Part shown: positions 25,308 to 35,011 of the stretch, piece by piece
Layout of the letters: each line of letters starts with the position of its first letter
How positions within the stretch are numbered: the stretch's first letter is position 1
Origin: Pedobacter psychrodurus
GTDB taxonomy: Bacteria; Bacteroidota; Bacteroidia; Sphingobacteriales; Sphingobacteriaceae
Length of the DNA: 64,000 nt
Assembly (NCBI RefSeq): GCF_004331735.1
Contig: NZ_SJSO01000003.1
Location: 248,001 to 312,000 of the forward strand
Reading direction: 5' to 3'
Translations under genes and position numbers: made by a program
Notes under the pieces: generated by a model
Told to the model about the DNA's origin: nothing
The model's input: the letters and a program-made list of their open reading frames with translations, nothing else
The model's database searches: none

Positions 25308-25757
25308 ATGGAAATCAAAACGCAAATTGAAATTAATGCCACACCAGATAAAGTTTGGGCAATATTGACAGACTTTGAGAACTACAGGGATTGGAATCCC
25401 TTCATAAAAAGCATTACAGGCAAACCTGTGGTTGGCAATCGGATAACAGTAAGTATAGCCCCGCCAAATAGCAAGGTTATGACATTCAAACCAGTAGTAT
25501 TGATCTTTAAAATAGACAAAGAATTTCGTTGGATAGGAAAGTTATTGTTTAAAGGTGTCTTTGATGGAGAACACAAGTTCGAACTTATAGATAACGCAAA
25601 TGGAACCACGACCTTTAATCAATGTGAAAGCTTTAGTGGGATATTGGTAGGTTTGTTCAAAAAACAACTTGAAACCAATACCAGGGCAGGCTTTGAACAG
25701 ATGAACGAAAATTTGAAGCAACAGGTAGAAACCAGCCTCAATACGCATGGTGGCTAG
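25308..25757 (+). CDS. SRPBCC (START-like) domain protein
   Basis: 149 residues forming one SRPBCC/polyketide-cyclase-like domain. The N-terminal IEINATPDKVWAILTDFENYRDWNPFIKSI is the classic opening, and residues ~40-130 supply the beta-sheet and C-terminal helix (LVGLFKKQLETNTRAGFEQMNENLKQQVE). Such proteins have a hydrophobic ligand cavity; many are annotated SRPBCC family with no known ligand. There is no signal peptide. The next coding remnant downstream is a dead sigma gene, so its former neighbourhood is lost. Confidence 0.88.
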   Translation: MEIKTQIEINATPDKVWAILTDFENYRDWNPFIKSITGKPVVGNRITVSIAPPNSKVMTFKPVVLIFKIDKEFRWIGKLLFKGVFDGEHKFELIDNANGTTTFNQCESFSGILVGLFKKQLETNTRAGFEQMNENLKQQVETSLNTHGG

Positions 25758-25819
25758 GGGAAAAAAATGTGCAGATGAAAGTTTTAAGCAAAAAGACACT
25801 TTTATTGTCCTATTGATGT

Positions 25820-26085
25820 AAGATAGGTGCTGTAGAAAGCGTCAAAAATGGCGGAGTTAGCCCATAAGATTCAATACATATTCTCCATCTGCGCAGGAGT
25901 ACAATTGTATTAAAAGAACTTGTCTTTAAATTCTCTTCTTCCTGAAAATGTAGGATGGTCTTTGAAATGAATGGATAGGAGGGTAGAACGTATAGGAAGA
26001 GGCATAAGAACTCAACAGCTCAGAAAAGACGATGAATAATTATTTGACAAAGCACTTTAAGATATTTTAGGTAAATCTCTTAATA
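25820..26085 (+). pseudogene. Decayed ECF sigma-factor gene (3' half)
   Basis: Nucleotide-level similarity to the intact sigma gene at 37312 (its bases ~37575-37860) runs along the whole stretch. Shared words in order include GATAGGTGCTGTAGAAAGCG, AAAGAACTTGTC, CCTGAAAATGTAG, ATTTGACAAAG, CACTTTAAGAT and GGTAAATCTCTT. Stops and frameshifts occur in all frames. Region 4 (the HTH before NNHLTKALKDL) is recognisable only as DNA. It abuts, head to tail, the broken phosphodiesterase remnant, so the join at about 26085 is a deletion or recombination breakpoint. Confidence 0.75.
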
Positions 26086-26385
26086 ACCATATCAGGGATA
26101 TTGTGTTTGTTAAACCAAATGCCTGTTAAAAGACTATTATAACGAACTGCAGATATAGGTGGTGTTTGGCTGTAACCATCCTTTTCACCTCCCATTTGCA
26201 TCCCTGGTATAACTTCCATTACTTATAATCCTTTTCACATTTGGAAGATCTGATCGCTCTATAACATCAGCCGGAATACCATCGACAATAATTAAAACTG
26301 TCTTTTTTGCTTTTTGCGCCCAACCATTTAATGAAATAGCTAGCAACAACAGCAGTATTGTTTTTTTTATTATTTTTATTTTCTT
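26086..26385 (-). pseudogene. Truncated, frameshifted phosphodiesterase/alkaline-phosphatase-family gene
   Basis: The minus strand reads a signal peptide (KKTILLLLLAISLNGWAQ), then KKTVLIIVDGIPADVIERSD, PNVKRIISNGSYT, a frameshift near 26200, then GGEKDGYSQTPPISAVRYNS and LLTGIWFNKHNIPD before the sequence breaks off. This is the N-terminal quarter of the type I phosphodiesterase/nucleotide pyrophosphatase family common beside SusC/SusD genes. No ATG remains and the catalytic core is gone. It lies just downstream of the SusD at 26458 and was probably the operon's enzyme. Confidence 0.8.
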
Positions 26386-26457
26386 GAATTTAAATATTGA
26401 AAGCCTACGGGACTAAAATAAAAAAGCACCAACGGTTTTCGATGGTGCTTTTTAGGT

Positions 26458-27915
26458 TTATGGTTTGAGTAACCACATTACCTCATTTATATTATCACCT
26501 TGCGGATATTGCCTGGAGATGGCTGCTGAAACATTCTGTTGGTTCAACCTCAACTCCGATTCCGGGTACATCCAACGTTTTGGTATGCGTTTCTCGTTTA
26601 ACATACCTGCACCTGTAGTATCAAAAACAGGGTAACCGGTTCTTCTTTGCTCAAAAAACGGTTGCCAACCACCATTCATGAAAGAGGCAATATATTTCTG
26701 AGTGATGATGTTTGATATTGGACTAGCTGCTCCAGCCAACTGTACCGTAGGCTGCATTAGATAGTTATTGATAGTTGCCTCATCTATTCCATAAAACTGC
26801 ATTGATGCCCGAACACCGTTCTGATAATAGTCGCTTGCACTTCCACTAATCCATCCCCTCTGTACACCTTCTGCCAAAATAAACTGCAATTCTGCATAGC
26901 CTAAAGCAATACTTGGCTCGTTAGTTGGATTGTTATAATAACGTGGCTTGATTTTAGAAACCTCACCTGCAACCGTTTTTGCATTGTTTTCGTTAACCGG
27001 TGCGCTCCCTCTTGCTCCGCCGTAGGCATTAAAATCATTTACGGGCAATGCTGAGAATTTGGTCGCCTTATCTGCAAAGTTAAACAGACGTGAATCTTTT
27101 AAGGATTTCAATAAATTAACAAAAGTTTCTTCCATGTAGTTGGTTGTTTGGATATCATTATTATTGAAATAAGGATAACGATTTCCTGCTAAATCATAAA
27201 ACTTCAGTTGTGCATTATCTGAATTGCCCGTTAAAATTGGATATTCTGTGGAATTATTAACAATTTCGGCAAAACGTTTTTTTACTTCAAATCTTGTATC
27301 GTTTTCCTTTATAGACAAACTCATCAAAATCCTTAGAGATAAGCTGTTGATTACACGTTTCCATTGTTGCATGTTGCCATTAAAAACAATATCGCCCTGG
27401 ATATTCGGCGTAGAAGCCGTTATCAATCCATTAGCAACTTTTAAGTCGTTTAATATGCTTAAATAAATATCTTCTTGCTTATCATAAACCGGAGCTGATA
27501 CATTTTCATCTCCTTTTAAAGCCTGACTGTAAGGTATATCGCCAAACATTTGTGTAAGTTGAAGGAAATGCCATACCCTGAAAAACTTTGCAATTGGCTG
27601 ATATTCTGGCTTATTTTGACTTGTTGCAGCTTGCTCCATCTTCATTACCTGACGCAGATTGTTAAAATTACCAAAGCTGCCTCTGTTCCAACCATAATAC
27701 TGGTTTAGGGAAACCGCGTCAGTATAAACCATTTGACGGGAAGCAAATGCCACAGTAATATCAGTGGTTTGAAAAGCTCCCTGTTCAACTGCATTTAAAA
27801 GTAAGTCGGGTGTTGCAATTGTAGATTTATTGGGGTCTGTTTGGAATTCACTGAACTTCTTGCAGCCTACTTGTGTAAGTGCAGTAAATAATAACAGATA
27901 TAATGTCTTTTTCAT
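26458..27915 (-). CDS. SusD-like lipoprotein, SusD_2 type (PUL 2)
   Basis: 485 residues with lipobox TQVGC (Cys18). The N-terminal KKFSEFQTDPNKSTIATPDLLLNA and the later YAELQFILAEGVQRGW, FMNGGWQPFFEQRRTGYP and RIPKRWMYPESELRLNQQN segments are typical of the SusD_2 (SusD/RagB lipoprotein) branch rather than the classic SusD form. It sits 12 bases after its SusC and pairs with it for surface capture of an unknown nutrient. The broken phosphodiesterase gene after it suggests a phosphate-ester or nucleotide-like substrate originally; this is weak inference. Confidence 0.94.
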   Translation of the reverse strand: MKKTLYLLLFTALTQVGCKKFSEFQTDPNKSTIATPDLLLNAVEQGAFQTTDITVAFASRQMVYTDAVSLNQYYGWNRGSFGNFNNLRQVMKMEQAATSQNKPEYQPIAKFFRVWHFLQLTQMFGDIPYSQALKGDENVSAPVYDKQEDIYLSILNDLKVANGLITASTPNIQGDIVFNGNMQQWKRVINSLSLRILMSLSIKENDTRFEVKKRFAEIVNNSTEYPILTGNSDNAQLKFYDLAGNRYPYFNNNDIQTTNYMEETFVNLLKSLKDSRLFNFADKATKFSALPVNDFNAYGGARGSAPVNENNAKTVAGEVSKIKPRYYNNPTNEPSIALGYAELQFILAEGVQRGWISGSASDYYQNGVRASMQFYGIDEATINNYLMQPTVQLAGAASPISNIITQKYIASFMNGGWQPFFEQRRTGYPVFDTTGAGMLNEKRIPKRWMYPESELRLNQQNVSAAISRQYPQGDNINEVMWLLKP

Positions 27916-27927
27916 ATTATTTGCTGA

Positions 27928-30900
27928 TTAAAAATTAAGGTTAACGTTAAAGCCAAATGATCGGGTAGAAGGTGTTTGAAGGTTATCAACTGCAGGATCT
28001 GGATCTACATTAGGCATTTTTGAGAATAACAATAGGTTACGTCCTACCAATGATAAATCCAATCCTTTAATGAAAGATTTACCTAATAATTTACTAGGTA
28101 CTTGCCAGCCAATTGTTACTTCTCTTAATTTTAAAAATGTTTGTGAGAAATAGTTATAATTATTATAAGCGCCGTTACTTGTATTGGTCATATAATCGAT
28201 ATAGTTTACAGCTCTGCTATTTGGAGCAAAAACACGGGTATCGCTGATAATATTGCCAACAGCATCATAAGTAGCTGAACCGCTCGTTACAATTACACCA
28301 TCACCAATGAAAGTTGATCTTCCTGCGTTTGCATCTACACGGTACTGGTTAAGTGTTCCTGGGTTTGTACCACCCCACCACATTTTCTGATTGGTTGTAG
28401 AATACATCATACCTCCTAAACGGCCATCAACCAAAAACTTTAAGGTAAAGGCCTTGTAGTTGAAAGTATTTTCGATGCCATAAGTCCAGTCTGGAGATTG
28501 GTGTCCGATAAATCTGGAGAAAGTATCGTTTAGCGGGAATCCGTTGCTACCGTAAATAACTTGCCCCTGATTGTTGGTTTGGTATACTGAGGTAAAGATT
28601 TTATCCGTACGATCGCCTACTCTTAAAAAGTTTAATGTTTCTGCACCACCATAAATTTCCTTCAAATATCTGCGGTATTTACTTAAGTTTACCGCCATGT
28701 TCCAGCTAAAATCGCTGCTTTTTAACAACGTTCCAGATAAAACGAACTCAAATCCTCTACGTTGAAATACGTTACCGTTAGCTAACTGACTGTTATACGC
28801 ACTCGTTATTGAAGTAGGAACGGAAACTATATTATTGAAATCACGTGTCTGATAATAAGTTGCCTCTAAACTTAACCTGTTGCTGAAGAATTTGGTATCT
28901 AAACCAACCTCCCAGCTATCAGATGTTTGTGGCTTAAGGTCTCTATTGAGCAAAGCATCACCAAAAGTTAAAGACGGAACGCTGTTCCAAATCGTGCCCT
29001 TGTTAAATGAAGGCAAATAGCTATACGTATATGCATTATCATTTAGGGTCGCGCTTGATACCCTTGACCACGAACCGCGAGCCTTCAAATATGAAAACCA
29101 TTTTGGCAACTTTGTAAGTTGCGATATCACAACAGAACTACTTACCGAAGGATAGAAGAAACTGTTATTTGCCGTTGGTAAGGAAGAAATCACGTCATTT
29201 CTTCCTGTAACGGTCAGGTAAATTGCGTTTAAAAACTCTAAGTCTAATACCGCATAAACACTACTTGTGCGTCTTTCTTCAACAAAGTTATTACCTTGTA
29301 TTGGATTAGCAGAGTTACTCAAATTATAAAAACCTGGTATGGTTAAACCGTCTGTACTGGTCGATCCGTATTTATTGTTTCTGTAGTAATTAGCAGCGCC
29401 AACCTGAGCGTGTAATTTAAATTTCTCGGTAAAAGTATGGTTGTAATCTCCAATTAAATCCGATACTAAATCTATATAATTTCCAGTCGCAACGGTAAAC
29501 TGTCCTCTTGATTTATTTCCATAACCGATATAACTCATCGGCTCTTTATAAGTACGGTTTAAACCATAAGAATTAATGCCATTTCTAAACTGAACACTAA
29601 AAGCAGGACTTATTTTATAATTCAGGTTTAACGAACCAAAGGTATTGTCTTTATCATAACCTCTTAAATACTCATAAGCCTGAAAATAGGGGTTATTGTA
29701 GTAGGAAGTATTGTAGTTTCTTTGCTGAATACCTTTTTTCCCCGGAACCCAATAATCTCTCAAATCTGCAACACTAACATCCGCTCCTGTCCATAAAATT
29801 AAATTATACAAGTAGTTGGTCGGACCATAACCAGTTTCCGGGAAATTCTTGGTAAACTGACGGTTGTAGTTTAAACGGGCATCAACAGTAAAATTATCTG
29901 ATAACTTATAATTTCCGGAAATGTTGAATGAGCTGTTTTGTAAATCAGTATTTGGTACAATTCCCTTTTGATAAATGTGAGATGCTGATGCTCTGAATGC
30001 GCCTTTCTCTCCACTTTGGGTAATGCTGATGTTATTGCTAGCGATTATGCCGGTTTGGAAGAAATCTTTAACATTATTTTTTCCCCTCGAAATAAAAGGA
30101 AGTGGTACAAGTTGACCCGTAACAGGATTTCTTGGACTGTTGAACTGAGGTGTCTCAAAAAAGCCGCTAGACGTGCTCGGATCTACCTGATCTAATTTTG
30201 GCCCCCAAATCCATCCCGAACCTTCTGGTCCACCGCCAGAACCATCAACATAAGTATATTTACCTTTAAAACCTGCACCATATTCGGTTTGCACTTCAGG
30301 GATTCGGATAAAACTTGGCTGAATTTGTGTTGAACTGTTTACATCAATACTTAAATCTTTACCCTTACCGCGTTTTGTGGTAATCATAATTGCACCATTT
30401 TGTCCGATCGAGCCATATAATGCAGAAGCATTTGCGCCTTTTAAAACAGTTACCGATTCTACATCATCTGCATTTACACGGTATAAATCGGCTGATTGAT
30501 CTGGAATACCATCAATAACAATTAGTGGTTTTCTTCCTCTCAACGAGATTCCAGGATCTTGAAAAAGATCTGTTGAGTTGGTAATATTTAAACCGGCAAC
30601 ACGACCAGTAAGCGAGTTAATAATGTTTGGTTCTCTGGCTTTTACTAAATTTTCACCTTGAACTTCCTGAACCACATAACCCAGTTTAGCACGGTCTTTT
30701 TTAATACCAAGAGCTGTAACCACTACTTCAGATAATACCTGGCTGTCTTCCATTAACTGTACCTGATAAGCATTTGCATCGCCGACAGAAACTTCTTTAG
30801 ACTGGTAACCAATATTTTTGAAAACCAGTACGGCTCCATTATCCGCCTTGATAGAGAAATCGCCATCCTGATTGGTTACCGTGCCCGTATTAGTTCCTTT

Positions 30901-31353
30901 TATCAATACCGAAACACCTGGAATGCCTAAGTTATCTTTATCCGTTACATGCCCCTTAATAACTCTTGGAGCTTGAATAATTACTAATTTTTCTGAAGGC
31001 TTAAGAATAATCTTATTGCTTAGCTTAATATAGGTAAATGGCACTGCAGATGCAATCTTCTTTAATACCTGTTCTAAATTACTATTCGTTTCGTTCAGGC
31101 TAATCTGCTTTTGCAGAAATCCGTTGCGGTCTACACAAACAAAACTGAAATTAGTTTGCTTATGGATTAGATCAAAAACTTGTTCCAAAGATTGGTTGGT
31201 TAATCTGATGGAACACTTTACCTCAGCGAGGTTTTGCTCGCCATTACTCCTGGGAGTGGCAAAAGCGGCGTTGAGAAAAACAATCAACAGGCATGCGATT
31301 GATAAGATTTTCTTCAACGAAATTAAAGACGTGTTATAGATCTTTTTTTTCAT
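27928..31353 (-). CDS. SusC/RagA TonB-dependent transducer with STN domain (PUL 2)
   Basis: 1141 residues with signal peptide (cleaved near NAAFAT). An STN domain (about 45-120, SIRLTNQSLEQVFDLIHKQT) for contact with FecR is followed by a CarboxypepD_reg-like domain (about 130-210), the TonB plug (SLTGRVAGLNITNS, LKGANASALYGSIGQNGAIMI) and the barrel ending in NVNLNF. The STN domain and the upstream FecR/sigma pair show that it signals ligand to its own transcription. It is 124 bases after FecR, with a GC hairpin in between. Confidence 0.95.
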   Translation of the reverse strand: MKKKIYNTSLISLKKILSIACLLIVFLNAAFATPRSNGEQNLAEVKCSIRLTNQSLEQVFDLIHKQTNFSFVCVDRNGFLQKQISLNETNSNLEQVLKKIASAVPFTYIKLSNKIILKPSEKLVIIQAPRVIKGHVTDKDNLGIPGVSVLIKGTNTGTVTNQDGDFSIKADNGAVLVFKNIGYQSKEVSVGDANAYQVQLMEDSQVLSEVVVTALGIKKDRAKLGYVVQEVQGENLVKAREPNIINSLTGRVAGLNITNSTDLFQDPGISLRGRKPLIVIDGIPDQSADLYRVNADDVESVTVLKGANASALYGSIGQNGAIMITTKRGKGKDLSIDVNSSTQIQPSFIRIPEVQTEYGAGFKGKYTYVDGSGGGPEGSGWIWGPKLDQVDPSTSSGFFETPQFNSPRNPVTGQLVPLPFISRGKNNVKDFFQTGIIASNNISITQSGEKGAFRASASHIYQKGIVPNTDLQNSSFNISGNYKLSDNFTVDARLNYNRQFTKNFPETGYGPTNYLYNLILWTGADVSVADLRDYWVPGKKGIQQRNYNTSYYNNPYFQAYEYLRGYDKDNTFGSLNLNYKISPAFSVQFRNGINSYGLNRTYKEPMSYIGYGNKSRGQFTVATGNYIDLVSDLIGDYNHTFTEKFKLHAQVGAANYYRNNKYGSTSTDGLTIPGFYNLSNSANPIQGNNFVEERRTSSVYAVLDLEFLNAIYLTVTGRNDVISSLPTANNSFFYPSVSSSVVISQLTKLPKWFSYLKARGSWSRVSSATLNDNAYTYSYLPSFNKGTIWNSVPSLTFGDALLNRDLKPQTSDSWEVGLDTKFFSNRLSLEATYYQTRDFNNIVSVPTSITSAYNSQLANGNVFQRRGFEFVLSGTLLKSSDFSWNMAVNLSKYRRYLKEIYGGAETLNFLRVGDRTDKIFTSVYQTNNQGQVIYGSNGFPLNDTFSRFIGHQSPDWTYGIENTFNYKAFTLKFLVDGRLGGMMYSTTNQKMWWGGTNPGTLNQYRVDANAGRSTFIGDGVIVTSGSATYDAVGNIISDTRVFAPNSRAVNYIDYMTNTSNGAYNNYNYFSQTFLKLREVTIGWQVPSKLLGKSFIKGLDLSLVGRNLLLFSKMPNVDPDPAVDNLQTPSTRSFGFNVNLNF

Positions 31354-31405
31354 AAATTAGCAAATTCGTTAGTTAAATTTTAATTGTTTATTTGGCGATT
31401 AATAG

Positions 31406-31426
31406 CCGGCATCTCTAACATGCCGG
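31406..31426 (-). promoter_or_regulatory. GC hairpin between FecR and SusC (PUL 2)
   Basis: On the sense RNA, CCGGCAT pairs with ATGCCGG around a seven-base loop, after an A-rich run. There is no T-run on the sense side, so a processing, stability or attenuation role is more likely than simple termination. A comparable hairpin lies at 60677-60704. Confidence 0.5.
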
Positions 31427-31477
31427 TTTCTTTTTTTCAGGCTATGCCTGTATATTTTCCTGTTATTTATTTCTTCA

Positions 31478-32473
31478 TTATTTAGCACTTATATAAATCT
31501 TATTTCCTTGCTTTCTATATTCCAGATTACCCGATGCACAGATAATTGTCAGCACATCTTCAATACTATCGCCCTTAAACTGGGCATAAATGCGGGTATC
31601 TGCCGTCGGCTGATCGGCAAAAATTAATTTCACACCATACATATTTTCGATATTAACGGCCGCGTCACTTAATTTATCGTTGCTTAAATTGAGCGTTTTA
31701 GTCATCCAGCCCAAAGCAGTTAAGCTATCGACGTTATGCTGAAATACACGTTGATTGGCTCTATTAAAGGTCAACTCCTGCCCTGGCTTTAATAAATATG
31801 CATCATCATTGTCTGAATTCAGGTTTACTTCTACCTTACCTTCTAACAGAGATACCGTTGTTAAAATTTGATTTTTAGAAGCATTAACATTAAAATGGGT
31901 ACCTAAAACCTTTACACTTAAATCGGCAGTGTTTACCCTAAAAGGCTGATGTGTATTTTTACTGACCTCAAAATAAGCTTTACCATCAAGCGAAACATTT
32001 CGGAAAGCACTATTAAATGCAGAAGGATAACGCAGTATGCTTTTTGGGCCTACAGATACTTTAGTACCATCAATTAACGTAATATTTTTAATTTCTCCTG
32101 CTCGGGTTTTAAGCAAATTATAGGTTACTGAAACAGAATTATTTGATCTTAAAAAATAAATAAGACTAACCAGAAGCAAACCGATTACTGCTATGCTTGC
32201 GGCAACTAAATTCCATTTAAAAGGAGTAAGCTTTTTAATTTTGGCAATATTATCTGCCTGATGATTTATTCTGTCTTTTAATCGGGTGAGTGCAATTGTA
32301 CTTTCTTCATTTTTAGCTTGTGCAGTATGTTGCCAGGTGAGTTTAATTTCCTCAAAGGTCTGTTCGTGATCTGCAGAATCAGTTATCCAATCGGCCAGTA
32401 CTTCGTTTTCCTCGGTTGTGGTTTCCTTTTGCAGGTATCGTGTAATTAATAAATAAATTTCTTGCTCTTCCAA
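31478..32473 (-). CDS. FecR family anti-sigma factor (PUL 2)
   Basis: 331 residues. A cytoplasmic N-terminal sigma-binding region (1-80) is followed by one membrane helix (about 84-105, LVAASIAVIGLLLVSLIYFL). The periplasmic FecR domain carries TRAGEIKNITLIDGTKVSVGPKS, YFEVSKNTHQPFRV and VKVLGTHFNVNA. A C-terminal domain (DUF4974-like, KLIFADQPTADTRIYAQFKG) contacts the STN domain of SusC. It holds the adjacent sigma factor until ligand arrives. The gap to the sigma gene is 99 bases. Confidence 0.94.
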   Translation of the reverse strand: MEEQEIYLLITRYLQKETTTEENEVLADWITDSADHEQTFEEIKLTWQHTAQAKNEESTIALTRLKDRINHQADNIAKIKKLTPFKWNLVAASIAVIGLLLVSLIYFLRSNNSVSVTYNLLKTRAGEIKNITLIDGTKVSVGPKSILRYPSAFNSAFRNVSLDGKAYFEVSKNTHQPFRVNTADLSVKVLGTHFNVNASKNQILTTVSLLEGKVEVNLNSDNDDAYLLKPGQELTFNRANQRVFQHNVDSLTALGWMTKTLNLSNDKLSDAAVNIENMYGVKLIFADQPTADTRIYAQFKGDSIEDVLTIICASGNLEYRKQGNKIYISAK

Positions 32474-32572
32474 ATCTGATGTATTTACAGTGAAGACGTA
32501 AAAGTAACATCACCTCCTTACACTATTAATTCGATTTAACAGAAACATAACATCTTTAACGGCAATTTAACA

Positions 32573-33139
32573 TTAGGAAGGAGAGTTGTAGTAACGAAAG
32601 TTTTCTTTGAGAAACTTTATGGCACGATACATATGTGTTTTTACCGAATGGATGGAGATACCCAGTATGTTTGAAATTTCTTCGTAAGAAAGATGATCGT
32701 GCCTGTTCATCCGAAATACTAATTCTGTTCTATCGGGCAGTAAGGTTATCATCTGATGAATATCCCAATCCAATTCTTTATACATCAATTGCTGATCTGG
32801 GGCATAAAAAGAATCTGTCGATCTCTCTTCGATAGAATCTATTGGAACAAAAGCTTTGGTTTTTTTTTTACGAAAATGATCGTTAACCTTGTTTTTAACC
32901 GATGTATATAAAAAAGAATTAAGTGCAGTATGCACTGAAAGTGATTTCCTGCTTTCCCAAAGCTTAAAAAAAACGTCCTGAACCAAATCTTCAGCATCAC
33001 CATTAGAAGAGTTTAGCAAAGATTTACAGAATCGAATTAAGCCTGGATAATAACTGACAAACAACTGATCGAAAGCCTTTTCATCATCGTTAGCCAACTG
33101 CTTTAAGAGTTCAAAATCCCCGGTTTGATTAATATTCAT
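32573..33139 (-). CDS. ECF RNA polymerase sigma factor (PUL 2)
   Basis: 188 residues from the ATG at 33139. A longer frame starts with TTG at 33151, but that codon overlaps an exact -7 box, so the ATG is chosen. Sigma region 2 (about 18-85, DAEDLVQDVFFKLWESRKSL) and region 4 (about 120-175, RTELVFRMNRHDHLSYEEIS, then the GISIHSVKTHMYRAIKFLKE helix-turn-helix) are complete. With FecR it forms a ligand-responsive pair that drives the SusC/SusD operon. Confidence 0.94.
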   Translation of the reverse strand: MNINQTGDFELLKQLANDDEKAFDQLFVSYYPGLIRFCKSLLNSSNGDAEDLVQDVFFKLWESRKSLSVHTALNSFLYTSVKNKVNDHFRKKKTKAFVPIDSIEERSTDSFYAPDQQLMYKELDWDIHQMITLLPDRTELVFRMNRHDHLSYEEISNILGISIHSVKTHMYRAIKFLKENFRYYNSPS

Positions 33140-33148
33140 ACTTAAGGA

Positions 33149-33156
33149 CAAAGCTA
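33149..33156 (-). promoter_or_regulatory. -7 box of the PUL 2 sigma gene
   Basis: TAGCTTTG on the minus strand matches TAnnTTTG exactly and ends 9 bases before the ATG, so the transcript would be nearly leaderless. A good -33 element is not obvious. Confidence 0.55.
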
Positions 33157-33574
33157 AAATCCACTTGTTAAAAAACTGTTAAAAACAGATTAGCAATAGC
33201 TCCTCGTAGCAAAGAAAGTTTTAGCTTTTGAAAAAATATAATTTCCTTTAATTTAAAAATGGGTATTGCTAACCCTTTTTCCATAGGCCGGATTACCCAA
33301 TACGGTCGGGTTACAGTATTTCTATGCAGGGTATTAATAAAAGCTGCGTGACAACATATCCTATTTTTGACCAATGCTTATTTAATATCACTTTTCTTTA
33401 AGGATTTGCTTTCTGCTTTAGCCGGTTTTAAGAATAATCTTAAGGCGATGTTATATATACAGATTAAACAAACTTGTCGAAACTAGCTTGTTCCTTTTGA
33501 TTTGTCATGATTTGATCAGCTAAATAATTGCAGTTGCTTTAGCTACTCAACAGCCTAGTTGAAAGTATGTATAG
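33157..33574. other. Intergenic region
   Basis: About 420 bases between the divergent sigma gene and the broken oxidoreductase gene. No gene is recognised on either strand. Confidence 0.4.
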
Positions 33575-33955
33575 TTGCCAGATAAGATTTTTACGGGAAG
33601 AAATAGGCAGAGAAGAATATTTTTGAAACAAACAGGCTTTTTAGCTGGTGGAATTCTGGCCAGTAGCAGAGTTAGAGCTATGTTTGAAAAACCAAAGTTG
33701 TTTAAAATCGGAAATATTGGGCGTGGATACAGGTTAAGAAATTATTCATATCTCAGAAGAATATCACAACGTTTCAAGTTGTAGTGCTTTACGATGTGCT
33801 TGATGATGGACTTGCTCAGCTAATAAATTGGCAGAAGGGGTGAGCGATGGAAGACATATCGGGATTATAATAAAATGCTGGAGGTAGAAAAACTCGATGC
33901 AATCGTTACCGCAGTTCCTCTACAATTGCATTAATTTTACTGTACCTATATACTG
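33575..33955 (+). pseudogene. Decayed Gfo/Idh/MocA family oxidoreductase gene
   Basis: Three frames together read as the N-terminus of a Tat-exported Gfo/Idh/MocA protein. First comes RRIFLKQTGFLAGG (twin-arginine-like signal) and FKIGNIGRGYR (NAD-binding GxGxxG region, third Gly lost). After a frame change near 33780 come VVLYDVLDDGLAQ, ANKLAEGVSDG, then TYRDYNKMLEVEKLDAIVTA and VPLQLH before a stop. The C-terminal domain is missing. Such genes normally encode sugar-linked dehydrogenases or glycosidases beside PULs, so this is probably another lost PUL enzyme. Confidence 0.75.
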
Positions 33956-34147
33956 TTGCGAATAGTCTGCAGTTCGGATGATATTCCCGGCGGATTCCCG
34001 GGCATAACATGCATTTAAGGTTTGTTAATTATCCGGGAGACATATTTATTTATAGCAAATCCTTATATTTTTAACTCTGGTTTATAAAAGCTATCCTAAT
34101 GGTGGCCACAACAAGACGTTGCATCGGATAATTTGTGTTTCTAAGCT
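33956..34147. other. Non-coding tail of the decayed oxidoreductase region
   Basis: No readable protein remains here; it may be further debris of the Gfo/Idh gene. Confidence 0.3.
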
Positions 34148-35011
34148 CTAAGGGCAATAAGTAGTTTCAAGATATTCTCGCAATGTGGTCGGTTTCCTTT
34201 CCAATACTTGTTCCAGCGTGCCATCACAAATGTTATAAGCTCCATTTTTGATTATCTCTGAAAAAAGCAGGGCCTTTGAGATTTCCGCTTCATCTGCTCC
34301 ATGTTGTCTTAATGTTGATGCAAAGGCCTCCTGATCAGAATTCAGGAAAGTTATTTCATGCCCAGAAAGATCGCTCAATATATTGGCCACATCAACAAAG
34401 GAATAAGATTGTTTGCCGCTAAAAATATAGGTAAAATTAAACTCATTTTTTTTAAGAATAATTTTGGCTATCGCTTCTCCAATTTCATCTCGGCTGGCAA
34501 ATGCTGCTTTTCCACGACCTGCTGGAAATTTTATACCGTTGATCGGTAGATTGTCTCCAATAAAGTAAGGTATCATATTTGAGTACAGTCCGATCTGAAA
34601 AATAGTATATTGTAGTCCGCTTTGTCTAATGTAATTTTCAGTGAGAAAATAGGAATCCCTTATCAGTCCCAGTTTACTTTTCTCAACATTATGGCTAATT
34701 GCTCCGCCAGCATAATAGATATGTTTGATCCCACTGTCAACAGCTGCATCGATTACATTTTTCTGATGCTCGAAAGCATCCGGGTGCGTTACGTGGATCA
34801 AGAGCAAACGGTCAGCACCGATGCATGCCCTTTTAATGTTCTCTTTATCTCTGAAGTCGCCAAGTCGGATAGAGAGGCCTGAATCTTTCCACTTCTGAAT
34901 TTTTTTCTTATCTCTTGCAAATATTGCTATTTCCAGAGGGCTAATTTTTTTGAGCATATTTTCAAGTACCGCAGTACCTAAATGACCTGTTGCTCCGGTG
35001 ATTAATATCAT
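34148..35011 (-). CDS. NmrA-like NAD(P)H-binding SDR family protein
   Basis: 287 residues from the ATG at 35011; the frame extends to 35065, but MILITGATGHLGTAVLENML is the natural Rossmann start. The glycine-rich loop TGATGHLG lies at residues 5-12. Further family features are GDFRDKENIKRACIGADRLL (about 55-74), IKHIYYAGGAISHN, and the NmrA-type C-terminus (DLSGHEITFLNSDQEAF). It resembles quinone-oxidoreductase-2-like proteins that reduce quinones or sense redox state. It is divergent from the ArsR-MDR-NTF2 cluster, with operator-like repeats in the shared upstream region. Confidence 0.87.
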   Translation of the reverse strand: MILITGATGHLGTAVLENMLKKISPLEIAIFARDKKKIQKWKDSGLSIRLGDFRDKENIKRACIGADRLLLIHVTHPDAFEHQKNVIDAAVDSGIKHIYYAGGAISHNVEKSKLGLIRDSYFLTENYIRQSGLQYTIFQIGLYSNMIPYFIGDNLPINGIKFPAGRGKAAFASRDEIGEAIAKIILKKNEFNFTYIFSGKQSYSFVDVANILSDLSGHEITFLNSDQEAFASTLRQHGADEAEISKALLFSEIIKNGAYNICDGTLEQVLERKPTTLREYLETTYCP

